A DNA stretch of 64,000 nucleotides from NCBI GenBank assembly GCA_002189035.1, contig NEEC01000013.1, forward strand, positions 1,550,001 through 1,614,000, written 5' to 3'. Each line of letters begins with the position of its first letter. Position 1 is the first letter of the stretch. Shown here in pieces: positions 1 to 12,321 of this stretch. The stretch is from Utricularia gibba (taxonomy: Eukaryota > Streptophyta > Magnoliopsida > Lamiales > Lentibulariaceae). The position numbers and the translations under genes were made by a program. The notes under the pieces are model-generated. The model ran no database searches, was not told the origin of the DNA, and saw only the letters and a program-made list of their open reading frames with translations.

Positions 1-671
1 ATGAACCCTTCTGTGGCGCTGGAAATCCCCATCGGAAACCAACACACGCCTGAGGTTCAGCCACGCGGCGTCATCATCTGCGAAATGCAGATGGAGTCAA
101 ACAAACCAGGCATCTCGACTTGTCACGCCTTCATTTTTTTAAAAATCTTCAAACTTGGCTAGGTTAGGTAGCCTATTGCATCACGACATGTATGCACGAC
201 ATTTCGAGGCTAATCATACCTACCCCACGCCAAATTGGGAAATTAAGCACCTTAGAGAAGCAACCTCCCAATTAAAGGAATTCCAAGTCTTCTTCTTCAT
301 GCTTCATTGAATTTCATTGTATAGGAAAGTTTTTCTTTTTTTGTGTTGGTGCGGTTCCAGCCCTTGAAATTTCATCCACAGATTGATCTGAGTTTATGGC
401 ACTGCGTTTTTTTCAGAGAAACAGATAAATGTAGTTGGTATTCAGATCATGCTCAATGATAACAGAAGGGAGATTGAAGCTGCTGATGTACTACTGCACC
501 TGCTAGATGGTGGCTGTTCAGCTCTATAGTTACTTGGGTACAAAAAGGGAAGAGCAAAAGCATGTAGCCCTGTTCTTAGGCAAGGCAAGGAAACAGGGAG
601 CAACCGTCTTCTTTGCCAGACACAGACTGCAGTGAAGGTTGTTTGAAGTGTGCTCAACAGTTCTTGTTTCA
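1..671. other. Left edge: short GC-richer open stretch, then intergenic and DEX1 3' flank
   Basis: The first 120 bases are richer in GC than what follows. On the plus strand they are open from base 1 to a TAG near 160 (about 54 codons), and on the minus strand there is also an open stretch, so this may be the edge of a neighbouring gene. I recognise no family in either frame. Bases 160-670 hold no convincing coding sequence; the part nearest 671 should be the 3' UTR of DEX1, which is transcribed leftward. Confidence 0.25.
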
Positions 672-3600
672 TCAGTCTGTATTGCGAGAAAAGGATGGCA
701 GGGGGATGTCTTCCTGGGGCCGCAGGATGATGAGGATGCCAAACGCTCCAAGCATCGGGAGAACCAGAAGCCATTTCAGTAGTTTGTAGTAGTGCATGTG
801 GAAGGTAAGAGAGAAGTCGTCAGAGAAGTAGAGTCCATTCCTGTCAACCATCTCCACCAGTACGGTTCCTGCTGTTCTTACTCCCACTGTGGGGAGCTTG
901 ATCCTATGAATCCCCGGACGGTCGAAGATTTGGTTATGTCTGATTGTTCTTTCCCCCTGGTAGTTACCGGGAACCAGCAAACTAACCTGTGATGATTGAT
1001 TGTAAGGAAAACGAGATAATGATGCATTTTGTAAGAAGATTTTGATATGAACAGGGGAAGATGGATCCATACCGTGACATTATAAGGCACTTGGGTGCCA
1101 GAAGGGAACCTGTATTTGTCCACAATCTCCACTTCAACCCAAAAGTTCTTTCCTTCTTCATCTCTGAATGCACGGGATGAGGGTGTGAAATAAATTCCTT
1201 GGCGATTGAACCGGGAAGCTACATTGTTTCTCCCCTGATTTTGTGATCTCCAAGTCTGCGATAATCAAACTCAGAAGTACGTACACTGCATAAACCAGTA
1301 GTGAAACAAGAAAATACTCTCTGTCATATCCTACCTTGAGAGGATGATGGGGTGAAGGTGTTGAGAAACAGAAAACATTTCCATTCATGGTGGTCACCAC
1401 AAGATCTAGGTCATCCCCACCGTCCACATTGTCTGCCAAGACCATACTGTATCTGCCAGTTAGGAGAAGATATCGTCAGGTGAAGGCCAAATGAGAGCAC
1501 ACCAGTGGCAAGGAAATGAATCGGACACAGGCTTACGAAGTTTCTCCAATATCGACAACATCCGCACATGATGTTGGCCCATCAATGAGGTATAAATACC
1601 CATCAAATGATGTGGTAACAATGGTAAGTCCCTTCTTCTCCCCATGTTTGCTCAAATCAACCAGAAGGACTTGATTCATATTTCTACCGTGTGTTCTAAA
1701 AGGATAAGGCCTTACGATTGATCCATCTTTGCCACTAAGGACATAAATGTTACCAGACATGGTTGGAACAACAACATCAGTGTGGCCATCCCCATCCACA
1801 TCTCCAATACTGGGACCCTGGAGCGACAGGAACTATGTTAGCTTCAAAATCATGAAGCACAAGTCAACATATCTCATACGATGATTACCTGGGGAACAAG
1901 GCTCTTAATATGTGTCTCCCAAATTTCTTTTCCTTGAGGCGTCCAAGCAGCAATATTTCCATGGACATCAGCTGTCACTAATTCAATTTTTCCATCATCA
2001 TTTATATCACCGGCAACTACTGCACCTTGAATTTCAGCCATTTCCAGCGGAAACTTTTCTCTCGTTTTGCCTGGATCAGGGGTATCAGAAAATCAATTAT
2101 GGACACAAAAAAGAATAACGGAAAAATCATAAAAAAGATTACCCACCCTTATGGTCCAAGACATAAAACAAGCCAAACGAAGTGCCAACCAGAATATCCA
2201 AATTTCCGTCACCATCCAGATCAACAACTGAAGGAGCTGAATATATGTATGCACGATATTTAGCATCGTCAGTGCTCATATCCAACTGGGTTGTCCACTT
2301 AACTTGTTTTGTGTCCAGATTGAAGACAACAATTCCACCAGCAACATATTTACCAATATCAATACCCCAAGTTCCTTCGAATGTTCAGGGTTATCATAAT
2401 ACCTGCAATACCTCAGAATAATAAGCTGAAAATACATGAATATGAGAGTTACAGCTTAATAGATGATAACCTATGCTTTTATCAAAATAAGCTTCTCTAA
2501 TAATGCTTTGCGAATAAACACAAAATAAATATAAACCAAAAAGATGATAAAGAAGTAACTCTATATATTGAACATCTGCAAAACATGTAGCAGATAAGCG
2601 TAATCTTACTCGCGGTCAAAGAAGTAAGAAACAGCAACAATCATCTCCGAAATCCCATCATTGTCTATGTCTGCTATAACCTGCAGAAAATCAGAGGAAA
2701 TTTAGATGAAAAGGTTTAGGAAAGCATGTCGTATCAATCTGACTTACCGGAGTGGATAACACATGTGCATCAATTTGAACATAATCCTCTAATTTCTCAT
2801 GCTGTATTTCAGCCCATTCCTCATCTCCCCACATAGATTCATCGACATAATCATCATAATCATAATTATATTCATCTGCCAAATCATTAGAATCTCTGAG
2901 CAATTCAAATGATGAGTCTGCATCAGCTTCTAGATCTCCATCATTTTCCACTGTGGCCGCCTGGGCTTTAGTATCACTTCCGGACTTTTGATCTTCAAGA
3001 AGCCTTCTTTGAACACGTTTCGTACCCCCATCATCTTTCACGTTCTCAGATTCAGACCCAGTAACAGAATCATTGGTGCTTAACTGCGTTCTGATCTCTA
3101 AATTTCCAGATGAAAGAGAAGAAGTATCATTTTTTGTCCCTTGGGTCTCTAAATGAGATGAATTATTAGTGCTCAGCTGTGTTCTGGTCTCTAAGTTTTC
3201 ATGGGAAACAGAAGAAGTATCATTTTTGCTCCCTTGGTTTTCTAAATGAGATGCATCTGGCTGGTCATGTCCAATATATGCAGAAGTAGTGTTTTTGGAT
3301 GTAACATTCTGATTTGCTTCAGAAACCATACTTGATGAATTGGAAGAATTTGAGGAATTCTGTTGACCTGCAGGAGAGTCAAGGCATAGTTGTTACAGGA
3401 TTGTTTATGAGTTCATCGTCATTTTTTCCTAAAGAAATCAGAGAAAGTTTCAACCATTGCTGAACACAATGGTAATACAGTAACATATGAAAGACTAGTA
3501 AGTCACCTGCATGAGCTAAGAAATCCATCTGAGCTTCCTTGATCAACAATTCATCATCAACATCAGGATGCAAACGATCCACATGATTTGGATGCAACCC

Positions 3601-4759
3601 CACATACCAATCCTTTTTAACCTTCAACCTTGGAATCACAAGTTTCTCTGACATCATGTAGCCTGATGCCCTTTTTTCCAGTTTAGAGGATAAGTCGGTC
3701 ACTTTTTATGACATGGAAAAATATTTCAGATACTAGACTGAAGTTACCTGAAAAAGAGCACATCACCATTGTAGGTAGCCAGCGCAATTTCCCTGACACC
3801 ATCTTTGTCAATGTCATACAGAAGAGGGCTAGAATGGGAAGTTGACTGATGGAAAGCTGGCCATCCTGATACAAACACAACTAGTGTTCGTAAGCCGTAA
3901 ACAAGAGATAACTACAATTAACTTGAATCTTTAACCATATTACGTATGTGCACATTATATTGGAATATTGGCAGCAAGCATAGCCAAACCAATACACTAC
4001 CTGGCAATTTGTCTCCATCAGAACCCTCGAGAACCTCCAAGTAATGCACAAAGGAAGGTACAACTACTTCAAGCTTCCCATCACTGATTAGCACATAATA
4101 AATCAGAGAGTAAAAAATAGGTGAAAAGACTGCAGCAGATAGTGAGAATTTTCAATATAAAGAGTGCCTCACTACAGCCTATTTCTCTAAGGAATGGTAA
4201 ACGAACGCAGCATAGACACGTTCACGTTCATCGTAGAATTTTCCACACACATTCTTGATGGGAACGAAGAAAAAAACTGTAGCATACAAGATCAGCATTA
4301 CCCACCTATTAATATCAGCAATCAATGGTGATGCATATATGCTAGAACTCACTTCATTCTGCCATCTTAGCTCCAGACGCTGAGGGCATTGGGTGTTTAA
4401 TAGCTCATCTTCATCCCTACGCACCAAAAAGCCATGTGATACAGCAATTGCAATGTTTTAATCGAAGATGTGAATCAAAACCAACAGCACGATACACATA
4501 TTTGCTACAAATTTTTCATCCCAGCACGCAATAGTTACGAAAGGTCAATGCTTCAAAACTACGGGAAATCATTCTAGGGCAAAATGCGAATAAAAAATCT
4601 AAAGTTCACTACTCACAATTCTGGGTAACCAGCTGAATCATCAGTTGCCTCGCGCTCTCGAAACTTGTTCTTTTTCGCCTCCTCCGATTGTGAAACGCCA
4701 TAATCGAGACACAGACCAGACAACGTGAGCAGAAGAAAAAGGAGACACCAGGTTTTCAT
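672..4759 (-). CDS. DEX1: DEX1 (DEFECTIVE IN EXINE FORMATION 1), FG-GAP calcium-binding membrane protein; one-base frameshift in exon 8
   Basis: In Arabidopsis DEX1 is an ER/plasma-membrane protein needed for primexine and exine patterning of pollen. Thirteen exons can be read on the minus strand: 4759-4617, 4416-4306, 4083-4001, 3865-3748, 3670-3507, 3367-2748, 2680-2610, 2402-2147, 2070-1889, 1817-1537, 1452-1335, 1255-1073, 986-672, all with GT/AG ends and matching phases. The start gives a hydrophobic signal peptide ([15 protein letters not shown]). FG-GAP/EF-hand-like loops follow ([27 protein letters not shown]), with an acidic Ser/Asn-rich insert encoded by exon 6 and a C-terminal transmembrane helix ([20 protein letters not shown]) before a short tail. 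In exon 8 the G run at 2365-2368 is one base short: Asp-Asn-Pro-Glu-His...Lys-Glu-Leu-Gly is followed by a shift, and the unshifted frame hits a TGA about 30 codons on, while the shifted frame resumes the conserved protein. I judge this a sequence error. Identity is certain; functionality of this copy is inferred. Confidence 0.95.
3066..3251 (-). repeat. 93-bp tandem duplication inside DEX1 exon 6
   Basis: Two adjacent 31-codon units (3251-3159 and 3158-3066) encode near-identical peptides beginning [14 protein letters not shown] and [14 protein letters not shown] and ending RTQLSTN. Both keep N-x-S/T glycosylation sequons. The repeat lies in the low-complexity luminal insert of DEX1, which is length-variable between species. 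Confidence 0.85.
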
Positions 4760-6280
4760 GAATTAACCACAGAAACAGAGGGACTTCCACAATCTCAAAA
4801 ACCGAGAAACCTACAAAAAATTAGAAAAACTCCCGAAGAATTCAAAGCCCTAATTCAGGGTTTGAAGATCATGCCTGATTAGAAACCAGAAACTCCCCAG
4901 AATTTCAAGCAGAACACCAAATAGTGGTCAACCAAGTAATCCACAAAATGCAACACTACGAAACCTAAGAGGCGTACATGAACAAACAAAATTTACGAGG
5001 ACTGAAATTACAATTCCCAGAAATACAAGGACTGCGCATAAGATTTTTAGAAGGGTTAATATCTTCTCTTTTTTTTTCAAATGGGGTTAAATTTTACATA
5101 ATGTTACAAACATTATGTCCCACGTTTGAGTATAACGTAAAAAGTTGTGATGTTTTGTCCTCATGATATTTCTAATTTTTTAAATTCAACAAATAAAAAA
5201 ATTTATTGATAAAAAAAAATTTTGATGTTTGATTCATTTAGGGTGAACTTCCCCACCATTCTAAACCCTAAACCAAAATTTAATGTCTAATAATGTAAAA
5301 ATTAGTAGTAGTACACAAGAACTACATGATGGCCATTTCTTAGTCCAACATTCAATACTCAACGAGTTTAATGTGACATGGAATTATTAAATATAAAAAA
5401 TTATTGCATATTAATCATTACTCCTATCTCCATCGAAGTATATAAGAACTCAAATTGATGGAATGGATATCTAAGCATAGTGAATTTCTCAACCAAAGGA
5501 GGCATCTTGGGTGGGACAAATCTTGACAATAATATTAAGATCCAGTTTGAAATAAACAATAATGTTTACTTTGTAAATGTATTTTTAAAACGGTTATGTT
5601 ATCAAATATGAATAATTTATATTTTAAAAAGAATATAATTTATAATTATTTCCTGTTTTTAAGAATTTATAGATCCTAGATTAGTATTTTATTAGAATCA
5701 TTTTTCAAAAAAATATTTTTCGAAAAATGGAACTAAATAAAACCTAAATTTTCAAAAATGTCAAACGTTTATGATTTGGAGATTAAATAAGATTATAGTA
5801 CGAATTTTGTAAGAGCACTTTTTTCGACTATAATGAATCTTTTTTTAATACGAGATCTAAATTAAGAATTTTATGATTAAAAATAATTATGTAATTGTTT
5901 TATAAATTATATTTATATTAGAGTTTAAAATAAGGCTGCCAAAAGATGGCCAGAAAATTAAAAAGAGACGTGTGTTTTGGTGAACGGATGATGCGACTGG
6001 TGGAATGGGACAAGTACAGCGAAAGGAAGTTCATGCATCTGGCTACCAAACCGGGTTTTTTTTTCCTTCTACAAAAACCGGGCACATGGGTGAGAACCGG
6101 CGCCGTAAAAGAGACGGTGATCCGCCGGAGCCAACGCTACTAGCTTCTTAAGCCAATCCGATTCAGTTCACCCTGATTTTGCTAACAAACAAACCTATAT
6201 ACTGCATATTTACACAGCAAGTTTCAGGATAAGAACCAGAGCTGCGAGTCAACGCTCGAAAGCAATCCGGATCTGATCCG
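4760..6280. other. Intergenic, includes DEX1 promoter and 5' UTR
   Basis: About 1.5 kb between the DEX1 start and the 3' end of the next minus-strand gene. The first 200 bases should be DEX1 leader and promoter. From about 5160 the sequence becomes very AT-rich and carries no convincing open frame. A short plus-strand frame at 5946-6143 (65 codons, basic) resembles no family I know and is probably chance. Confidence 0.5.
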
Positions 6281-6544
6281 TCAGCCATGAGCCCAGCAAT
6301 TGAGGTACATGACGTCCCGGAGAGAATCCTCTGGTTTCGGAGACCTTAGTCTAGAATCCGGATCGGGATCGGAGTTGAGAATACCGCCGGAGGAGGCAGG
6401 GCGGCAGAGATCGACATCGAATCGGTTACTCTTGCGATGAGCGATCGAATCGAGTCCCGATTTGAGCTTCTGAGAGTGGTGTGAGTGGCCGGTGTTCACC
6501 ACAGCGACGCTGGCTGCGATCCACAGTCTGTTGACGACGTTCAT
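6281..6544 (-). CDS. Wound-responsive family small protein (DUF3774)
   Basis: A single-exon, 87-codon gene. Members of this plant-specific DUF3774 (wound-induced polypeptide) family are short, basic proteins induced by wounding and stress. The family signature is at both ends: an N-terminal hydrophobic start (MNVVNRLWIAASVAVVNT, compare the usual SRAWIVAASVGAVEALKDQ) and a C-terminal block EDSLRDVMYLNCWAHG, matching the canonical ESLRKVMYLSCWGPN. The middle, rich in Ser, Arg and Asp, is variable, as usual. The length is normal and the frame intact. The start is the only Met that gives the conserved N-terminus. It lies alone between DEX1 and the lectin gene, with no sister copies here, although this family often occurs in tandem. 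Confidence 0.8.
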   Translation of the reverse strand: MNVVNRLWIAASVAVVNTGHSHHSQKLKSGLDSIAHRKSNRFDVDLCRPASSGGILNSDPDPDSRLRSPKPEDSLRDVMYLNCWAHG

Positions 6545-7639
6545 CTTCTCAGTCGCTGGTTCTACAGAATTGTGCTCGTTGTGACGAAGGGGAGGTGTTT
6601 ATTTGCGATAACCAGGGAGTGGCGTGGCATCCTCATCCTAAAGTGTCCCCGCACTCTCGTCATACATACGTGTCCCCATCTGCCCGGACCCGCTGCCCGT
6701 TCAAATGGATTGGAAAATTTTTAATAGAAAATGTAAAATAATAAAAAGAAAAGGACATTGAGGCTAAATAACAACATTTCAAGACATATACCAAATTATT
6801 TAATTACATTTCATATTATCGTTTTCTTATCAACATATGGGCAGTTTTGTCCTATCCGGATATTTCGATGTGACATTTTAATGAGGCTTTATTCTTGAGT
6901 GTTTTATAATAAATTAGAATTCAATTCATTATAAAAAGTGAATTTTTTTAAAAAATTTAATACTTTTAATTTTTTTTTTATAAAAACTGTAAGAAATTTA
7001 CCTTAAATCCCGTATTTTAAAACACTGGTTACGATGCCTTATCTCGTAACCTCGGGGTCATCGAAGGTAATTGGAGTTTTTGTGGATCGGCTTTCCGGTA
7101 AGGATTCGTCGCCGGGGCGGCGATGGAAGTGGAAGTGGAAGGTACAGGATTTCCCAGAGACGGGTTTTTTGACGGGCTAGTTGACCGGAGTACTTTGAAT
7201 GAACACTGTGGGAGGCATCTCAGAATGTATTTTCCCCGTAAGCTTTCTTCATTGGTAATCAAAGTGCAAGGATGACTTTCTAATTCTATTTCATCATCGA
7301 TGCCATTCCTCACCGGAAAACCAGAAATCAAAAAAAAAAAAACGAAAACCCCAAATCGGAAGACGAATAAGAAGACGCAAAGATTTACGGATCTCAGTAG
7401 GGTGAAATGCTATCTTCAGTCCAGAAAGAAGGAAATTCAGATAGATAACGCAGTAATCTCTAACCATCACTGATCCGAATCGCAAAAGTGAAAGTTTACA
7501 CGCAATACTCGGGTTGCAAACGGCAGAGGAAGGCGGAGACGCCGACGGCGATTCCAAGACTGGGTAAAACAAAATGTAGAATACAGGATGAATCGAAGAG
7601 TAAATAAAAAGCCCTAGACATGTGTAACGACGTCGTTTA
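6545..7639. other. Unresolved interval with low-confidence minus-strand frames
   Basis: The right end carries two overlapping minus-strand frames, 7029-7331 (100 codons; begins MISGFPVRNGIDDEIELES, Pro/Ser-rich end) and 7294-7572, plus a plus-strand frame beginning MEVEVEGTGFPRDG near 7121. The GC-rich stretch 7060-7260 looks more coding-like than its surroundings, but I recognise no family in any frame. It could be a small gene transcribed leftward from the TGGGCC-type boxes near 7650-7680. Bases 6730-7010 are AT-rich with no coding signal. Confidence 0.25.
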
Positions 7640-8644
7640 CTAGGCAGATGGGCTGGCCGAAGCCCATTTTACATGGCCCAAATGTCCGTCACCCTTGAAC
7701 AATGCATTTACCTTCTCAGGTTCAAGAACCTCTGGCATCACCGGAATCCGCCGTGCGCCAACGTGCCGCCATACGAACACGACAAACGAGGCCGTAATCG
7801 CACCGGAGACCGCCCCAAGTATCAGGGCGAACAGAATTCTAGCGCCACAGTCGCTCTTCCTATCCTCTTTTGGTCTCCCTGCAAACTTATCTGTATTCAT
7901 AGGCACAGAATGCAGCAAATTTGTTATGTCTCTTGATCCGAAACTCCATGAATGCACATTTGTTTTCTGTGAAGAATTCCCACTTGATGACCTCAATCCA
8001 ATCACGACATCTTCCTCTTTCCATATTGCTGATAAGTCAATCTTATGAGAAAGCAGCTGCCTGTAAGAATCATTACTCCCGAACTTTCTCAGGCTCAGTT
8101 CTAATCTTTTCCCAGTTGCTTCGTAATTGATCCATGCCTGCAGCTTTCCCCAGCTTCTGTACATCTTCAAGCTGATGTAAGAGACATTCCTCTGTGTGTT
8201 GCTTCTCGGAAAGGGATCAAACTCTAGAGACAAACGCAGTTTGTGTTTCTCTGATGCAACCCCATGAATCCCAGAACCAGACAGATTCAATGGAAAACGG
8301 GCAGGAACCATGAAGAAGCCCAGTCCATTCCCATTTTCTTTAGCCATGGAGAAGACAAAAACACTTGAGAAAGCCATTGCGCTCGTCGAATTGCTAGATT
8401 TCAAGCGAAAGGGATCCTTACAAACCACACTACCAGCACTAAAATTACCTGAACCAGATAATTGAACGCCTCCATCGACAAACTTAGCATTCCCTAAAAG
8501 GGCGAGCTGGGAATCCAATCTTGAGGTTCTACCAAAGTCTTTGAAAGAGAAATCGACGGTTGCATCCGCAATTTGTTGATTCAGGAAGAAACAACACATT
8601 ACAGAGAGACGTAATAGGTAGGCGTAGGATAGAAACGTTGGCAT
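7640..8644 (-). CDS. L-type (legume) lectin-domain membrane protein without kinase
   Basis: An intronless gene of 334 codons. It has a signal peptide (residues 1-28), then a legume-lectin-like domain (about 29-245) with typical strands: VDFSFKDFG, FSSVFVFSM, GLGFFMVPAR, LRLSLEFDPF, LQAWINYEATGKRLELSL and a closing WSFGS. A juxtamembrane stretch precedes one strong transmembrane helix (about 268-292) and a short cytosolic tail of about 40 residues. There is no kinase domain, so this is a lectin-receptor-like protein rather than an LecRK. The EFDPF position lacks the full Asn/Asp calcium site of true legume lectins, so sugar binding is doubtful. Arabidopsis has similar kinase-less ConA-like lectin proteins, some linked to salicylate-dependent defence. 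The frame is intact and the start is the only Met giving the signal peptide. Confidence 0.85.
   Translation of the reverse strand: MPTFLSYAYLLRLSVMCCFFLNQQIADATVDFSFKDFGRTSRLDSQLALLGNAKFVDGGVQLSGSGNFSAGSVVCKDPFRLKSSNSTSAMAFSSVFVFSMAKENGNGLGFFMVPARFPLNLSGSGIHGVASEKHKLRLSLEFDPFPRSNTQRNVSYISLKMYRSWGKLQAWINYEATGKRLELSLRKFGSNDSYRQLLSHKIDLSAIWKEEDVVIGLRSSSGNSSQKTNVHSWSFGSRDITNLLHSVPMNTDKFAGRPKEDRKSDCGARILFALILGAVSGAITASFVVFVWRHVGARRIPVMPEVLEPEKVNALFKGDGHLGHVKWASASPSA
7649..7680. promoter_or_regulatory. Cluster of site II-type (TGGGCC/T-like) boxes
   Basis: Within 32 bases there are three motifs, ATGGGCTG, AGCCCAT and TGGCCCA. These resemble the site II elements bound by TCP factors in promoters of ribosomal and housekeeping plant genes. 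They sit at the very 3' end of the lectin gene and upstream of the unresolved minus-strand frames at 7029-7572, so they may drive a transcript there. The motifs are seen; the function is inference. Confidence 0.3.
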
Positions 8645-10185
8645 TTTTGGAGCTTGTTTTTTGTTCTGCTAACCCGAATGGCTTCTCGGGAAAACCAGTT
8701 TGAACACCAATAAATCACTGCTCAATCGAAAACGAAGAAGACTTGGGAAATGGGATCAACGTGAACTTGAATGCCTCTACAGTTGCTCCATTTGCTCTCT
8801 TACTGGTTTTCTGTTGCTGGCTGACTGTGACTGAAGAAGACCTGTGACACAAGTCTCTTCAGATTTAGATTTGTAAACGACACAATTAAATACTCCCTTC
8901 TTCCTCTCCGTCAAAAAGTTTTCATGCGTCCCAAACTCTCCTCGATCCATGGCTTTCTCAATATAATAAATTATCTTGCAACTCATACAAGATTTGATCT
9001 TTCTCAACTCTTATACAAGAAAACAGACAAAAAGGTCCTCTACAGGAATGGGCATGTGATAATCAATCAACCCCACATCATCTTTTTCTGTGGGTCGTCC
9101 ATCTGCTTGAGCAACTCTGGGTACACAGACCTCCTCAGTGCTACCAAAGCTTCCCCTATTCAGAATAAACAGCGCAGAAATCACCAAATCCTCCATAAAT
9201 ATTACCATTAAATACCACAGCCACCTACCCATCTTCTTGGCATGCAAATAAACGATTAATGAAACCGTAGCAAATTCATTCTCAAATGAAACTGAATTGA
9301 ATTGTAGCCTACCGCATATTCCTTACCCGCTCTCCTCTGTAAGAAAAAAAAGTACCCGTTGACTTGAAAAAGAATTGTGTTCACGGGTTGGCCAATCAGA
9401 ACAAGATTAATGTAAAAAATGTTTGAACTTCACATCTCAGGGTTCACGGACAACGAAGTCTCCCAACAAAACAAAAACAGTGAGCGACTCTTCCAGGCTC
9501 CCCTGTCTTTTTGTTTTTTATTTATTTAAACAGAATACGACAAAAAAGGTCATTTGGAAAAGGCTCGATCTGACCAAAAAAGTAACTTTTTTGTGAGAAA
9601 AAGTCGCACGGTGCGTATCTTTTCGTTTTCTATTTTACGGGGAATATTTTTTAAAGAAATTATTTTCTCTATTAAAAATAAATTAGAAATTCAAAATTAA
9701 CTATTTAGGCCACAACATAATTAATCCAGCCCAATACAAAGTATAGGCCCAGACTATAAACAAACCAGCCGCATTGGTGGATCAGCCCATTTTCATTCTA
9801 AATATTATAAAAATTAAAATTAATATTAGTAAATTTAAAAGAAAATTAATTTTTTACATAAAGTATTGAATATAATCCAAAAATTATGAGTTCGAATCGA
9901 AATTTTAAAAGACCGATGAAAATACTATATTAAATCATTTAATATTATATTATATTTAGTAGAGTAAATAACATTGATTTTATTGCGACGGGAACAAAGA
10001 AGGTGATGAACAGCTAATCAAAATTAGAACGGGACTTCGTTGGCACAATGCCCCACTGTAAAAAACAGGTTTGCAGAATATCCGGGTTCTAAAAGTATTG
10101 GCCAAATACCCATCTATTGATTTTTTTATTATTTTGTATATAAATATATTAAAAAAATATTTTTTTGATGTATAAATGTTATTTA

Positions 10186-10228
<43 letters not shown>

Positions 10229-11019
10229 CAAAAAATTAAAAATAATTATTATAAAAACATAGAAATAACAAATAATTCAATAAAAATCATTTGAGATAAT
10301 GTTTTTAAAAATGTAATTAAAGATATATTTTATTCAAAGTTTTAATTTTGAATTCAATTTTGATTTCAAATTAATTCAATACTTTATGAATTGTAAAATC
10401 AAAATATTTTTACAAAAATATGTTTTTACTATAATCATAACTAACACCTATAACAAATACATGGTATAATCATATACTATTTTAACTATGGATTACATAG
10501 ATATGAATTAAATAATAAATATTTATAATTTAATTTCTTACATGTGATTTATGCACATATAAGTGTAAGATAAGCTTTAGTTTATTTATTTAAATTATAT
10601 TTTATTAATATATGATTTATAATGGAATTTATGTAATCGATTTATGCTTTACTTAATTTAAAAAAATTGTATGTAACCTAATTTATAAAGTTTATTGAAA
10701 ATATAATAATAAGATAGAATTATTGATCAGATTATTATTTAAAAACCATACTTCTATAAATGTATTAATAAATTCAATTGAAAATATAACAAAATAAATT
10801 AAAATTTATTTGAAAAAATATTTGTATAAATATATTTTTACAAATGCATGATTTATTTTTCATATATTATTCATATGTATTTTTTACTATTTTTTCGTAT
10901 GAAAACTAGATTTATTCAACAAATAAAACAAAAAGGTAGGGTATTCTACAAAGAAATTGAAAATACGGGGTATTGAGAAAAGCAGATTTTTACAGTCGGG
11001 TATTCTGCCAAATTACTCA
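8645..11019. other. Intergenic AT-rich region, lectin promoter at left
   Basis: The 8645-9300 part is of mixed composition and should contain the lectin leader and promoter. It also carries short minus-strand frames (9247-9011, hydrophobic start MGRWLWYLMVIFMEDL; 9007-8777) that I cannot assign to a family. From 9500 to 10990 the DNA is extremely AT-rich, without coding signal, and includes a TA microsatellite. Confidence 0.45.
10191..10225. repeat. (TA)n microsatellite
   Basis: About 17 uninterrupted TA units in an AT-rich intergenic stretch. Length is probably polymorphic. Confidence 0.95.
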
Positions 11020-11743
11020 TTAGAACGGCGAGGGCGAGGGGGCGTGTCCCACGTCAGCAGAGAGCGGAGCCTCCGCGGCGGTGACGGTGGGATCGACGGC
11101 GCCGTTGCTGGTAACGCCTGCTAGCATGGAACGATGGGGATTCGCCCTGTGCTTTTCACACATGGCAGGCAGATAAACTCCTGCATGAGTATAATTTTTA
11201 ATTAAATCATTGACATATTCAGACGACCGTGGTCTACGGAGGAGGCTCGGCTGACGCGTACCTTCGCCGGCGGCGAGATCGAAGTAGAGGTCAATTATGT
11301 TAGGGCAGTCTCGGTAGCACGCATCCGAGCATAGTCTGGAAACGAAGGACGGCGCAAGAAAGGCGTCGGAAGAGATCCCAACGAAGTTCCGATCGACCCC
11401 ACAGGCGGCGACGCAGCTGTCGGTCTCGATGTGGCCGGAGATCCTCTCAACCACCACCTCTGATGTCTCACACGCGTAAACAAGCTCTCCCTTTTTCCGG
11501 TGCACGTAGCTCTCCAGCACGCATCTCTTCCCCGATGAGGCAACGGCGAAGGAGCACAGATTCACCGGCAGCCCCTCACATATCACCTCAGCTGCAAAAT
11601 CTCCGGTCACAAAGACGCCAAATTTACACATGAACAAACCTTATAGGAATATCAGGAGATCAAAAATACCTACCCAGTGCTCCTTGGGCAGCAAGGGAAC
11701 AGACAACGAACACTATCAACGGAAGTCTTGCAACTGGAGCCAT
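11020..11743 (-). CDS. PAR1 (photoassimilate-responsive) family secreted protein
   Basis: Three exons: 11743-11674, 11591-11262 and 11180-11020, with phases that match. The protein starts with a signal peptide (MAPVARLPLIVFVVCSLAAQ) and continues with the Cys-rich PAR1 core: VICEGLPVNLCSFAV, SSGKRCVLE, ACETSEVVVERISGHIE, CVAACGVDRNFVGISSD, LCSDACYRDCPNIIDLYF and LAAGEGVYLPAMCE. Cys spacing is conserved. Tobacco PAR1 transcripts rise when soluble sugars accumulate; the biochemical function is unknown and the protein is presumably apoplastic. The C-terminus is longer than the core family and ends in an Ala/Pro/Ser-rich tail (APLSADVGHAPSPSPF). A stop-free extension of exon 2 into the second intron can mislead gene finders. 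Confidence 0.9.
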
Positions 11744-12321
11744 GCTTTGTCGTCTCTCTTGCAGTGGTGGCACTGGCCGTTATTTATGCCAGAACTAGAA
11801 GGGGAAGTTATATTTTTACACTGATTAAAAATAGAGACGGATGTAATAAAAAATAATTAATTAATTGGGATAGTAATTGAAAATAGAGGTTTATTAATTA
11901 AATAGACCCCGTGCGTGACTCAGTCTCGTTACCAGAACATTCAGGCACGACTCGACGACTTTGAATTGGTTCTCCCGCGTTCTAAAAAGGCTCTTTTTCC
12001 TCAACCCTATTCGATTTTCTTGTGGAAAAATGATACAAAAAATATTTTTTATTAAATATAAATCGAATGAATATTTTGAAGATTTTCAAATTATATTTTA
12101 TTAAATGAGAATGGTATAGAGCTTTAATGGATAATTGACCGTGTTTCCGAAATGCCTTTTGGGCCGGAGAAAGGAAATGTGAGCCCAATAACGCTGTTGC
12201 TTCCCTCACACGATTGCGACTGGCGGTTTTGATCCCCTGTCTATCTCTCTGGGTGTGCGATTTCTCCTGAAATTCTGGGTTTCCTCGGCATATTGCACTT
12301 GGTTTAGGGGTGTTGACGGTT
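11744..12321. other. Intergenic: PAR1 promoter and a TGGGCC-box promoter for the next transcript
   Basis: Left part: PAR1 upstream region. At 12155-12190 there are GGGCC and GCCCAAT motifs followed by a pyrimidine-rich leader-like stretch, consistent with a plus-strand promoter feeding the small frame at 12322. No protein-coding sequence is recognised. Confidence 0.35.

Noticed and set aside
7294-7572. Minus-strand frame as a membrane protein gene
   Set aside because: It lacks an ATG in good context and no family is recognised; the hydrophobicity comes from a TTT-rich stretch.
10191-10225. TA tract as a replication origin or DNA-unwinding element
   Set aside because: A simple microsatellite in plant intergenic DNA; no other origin feature is present.
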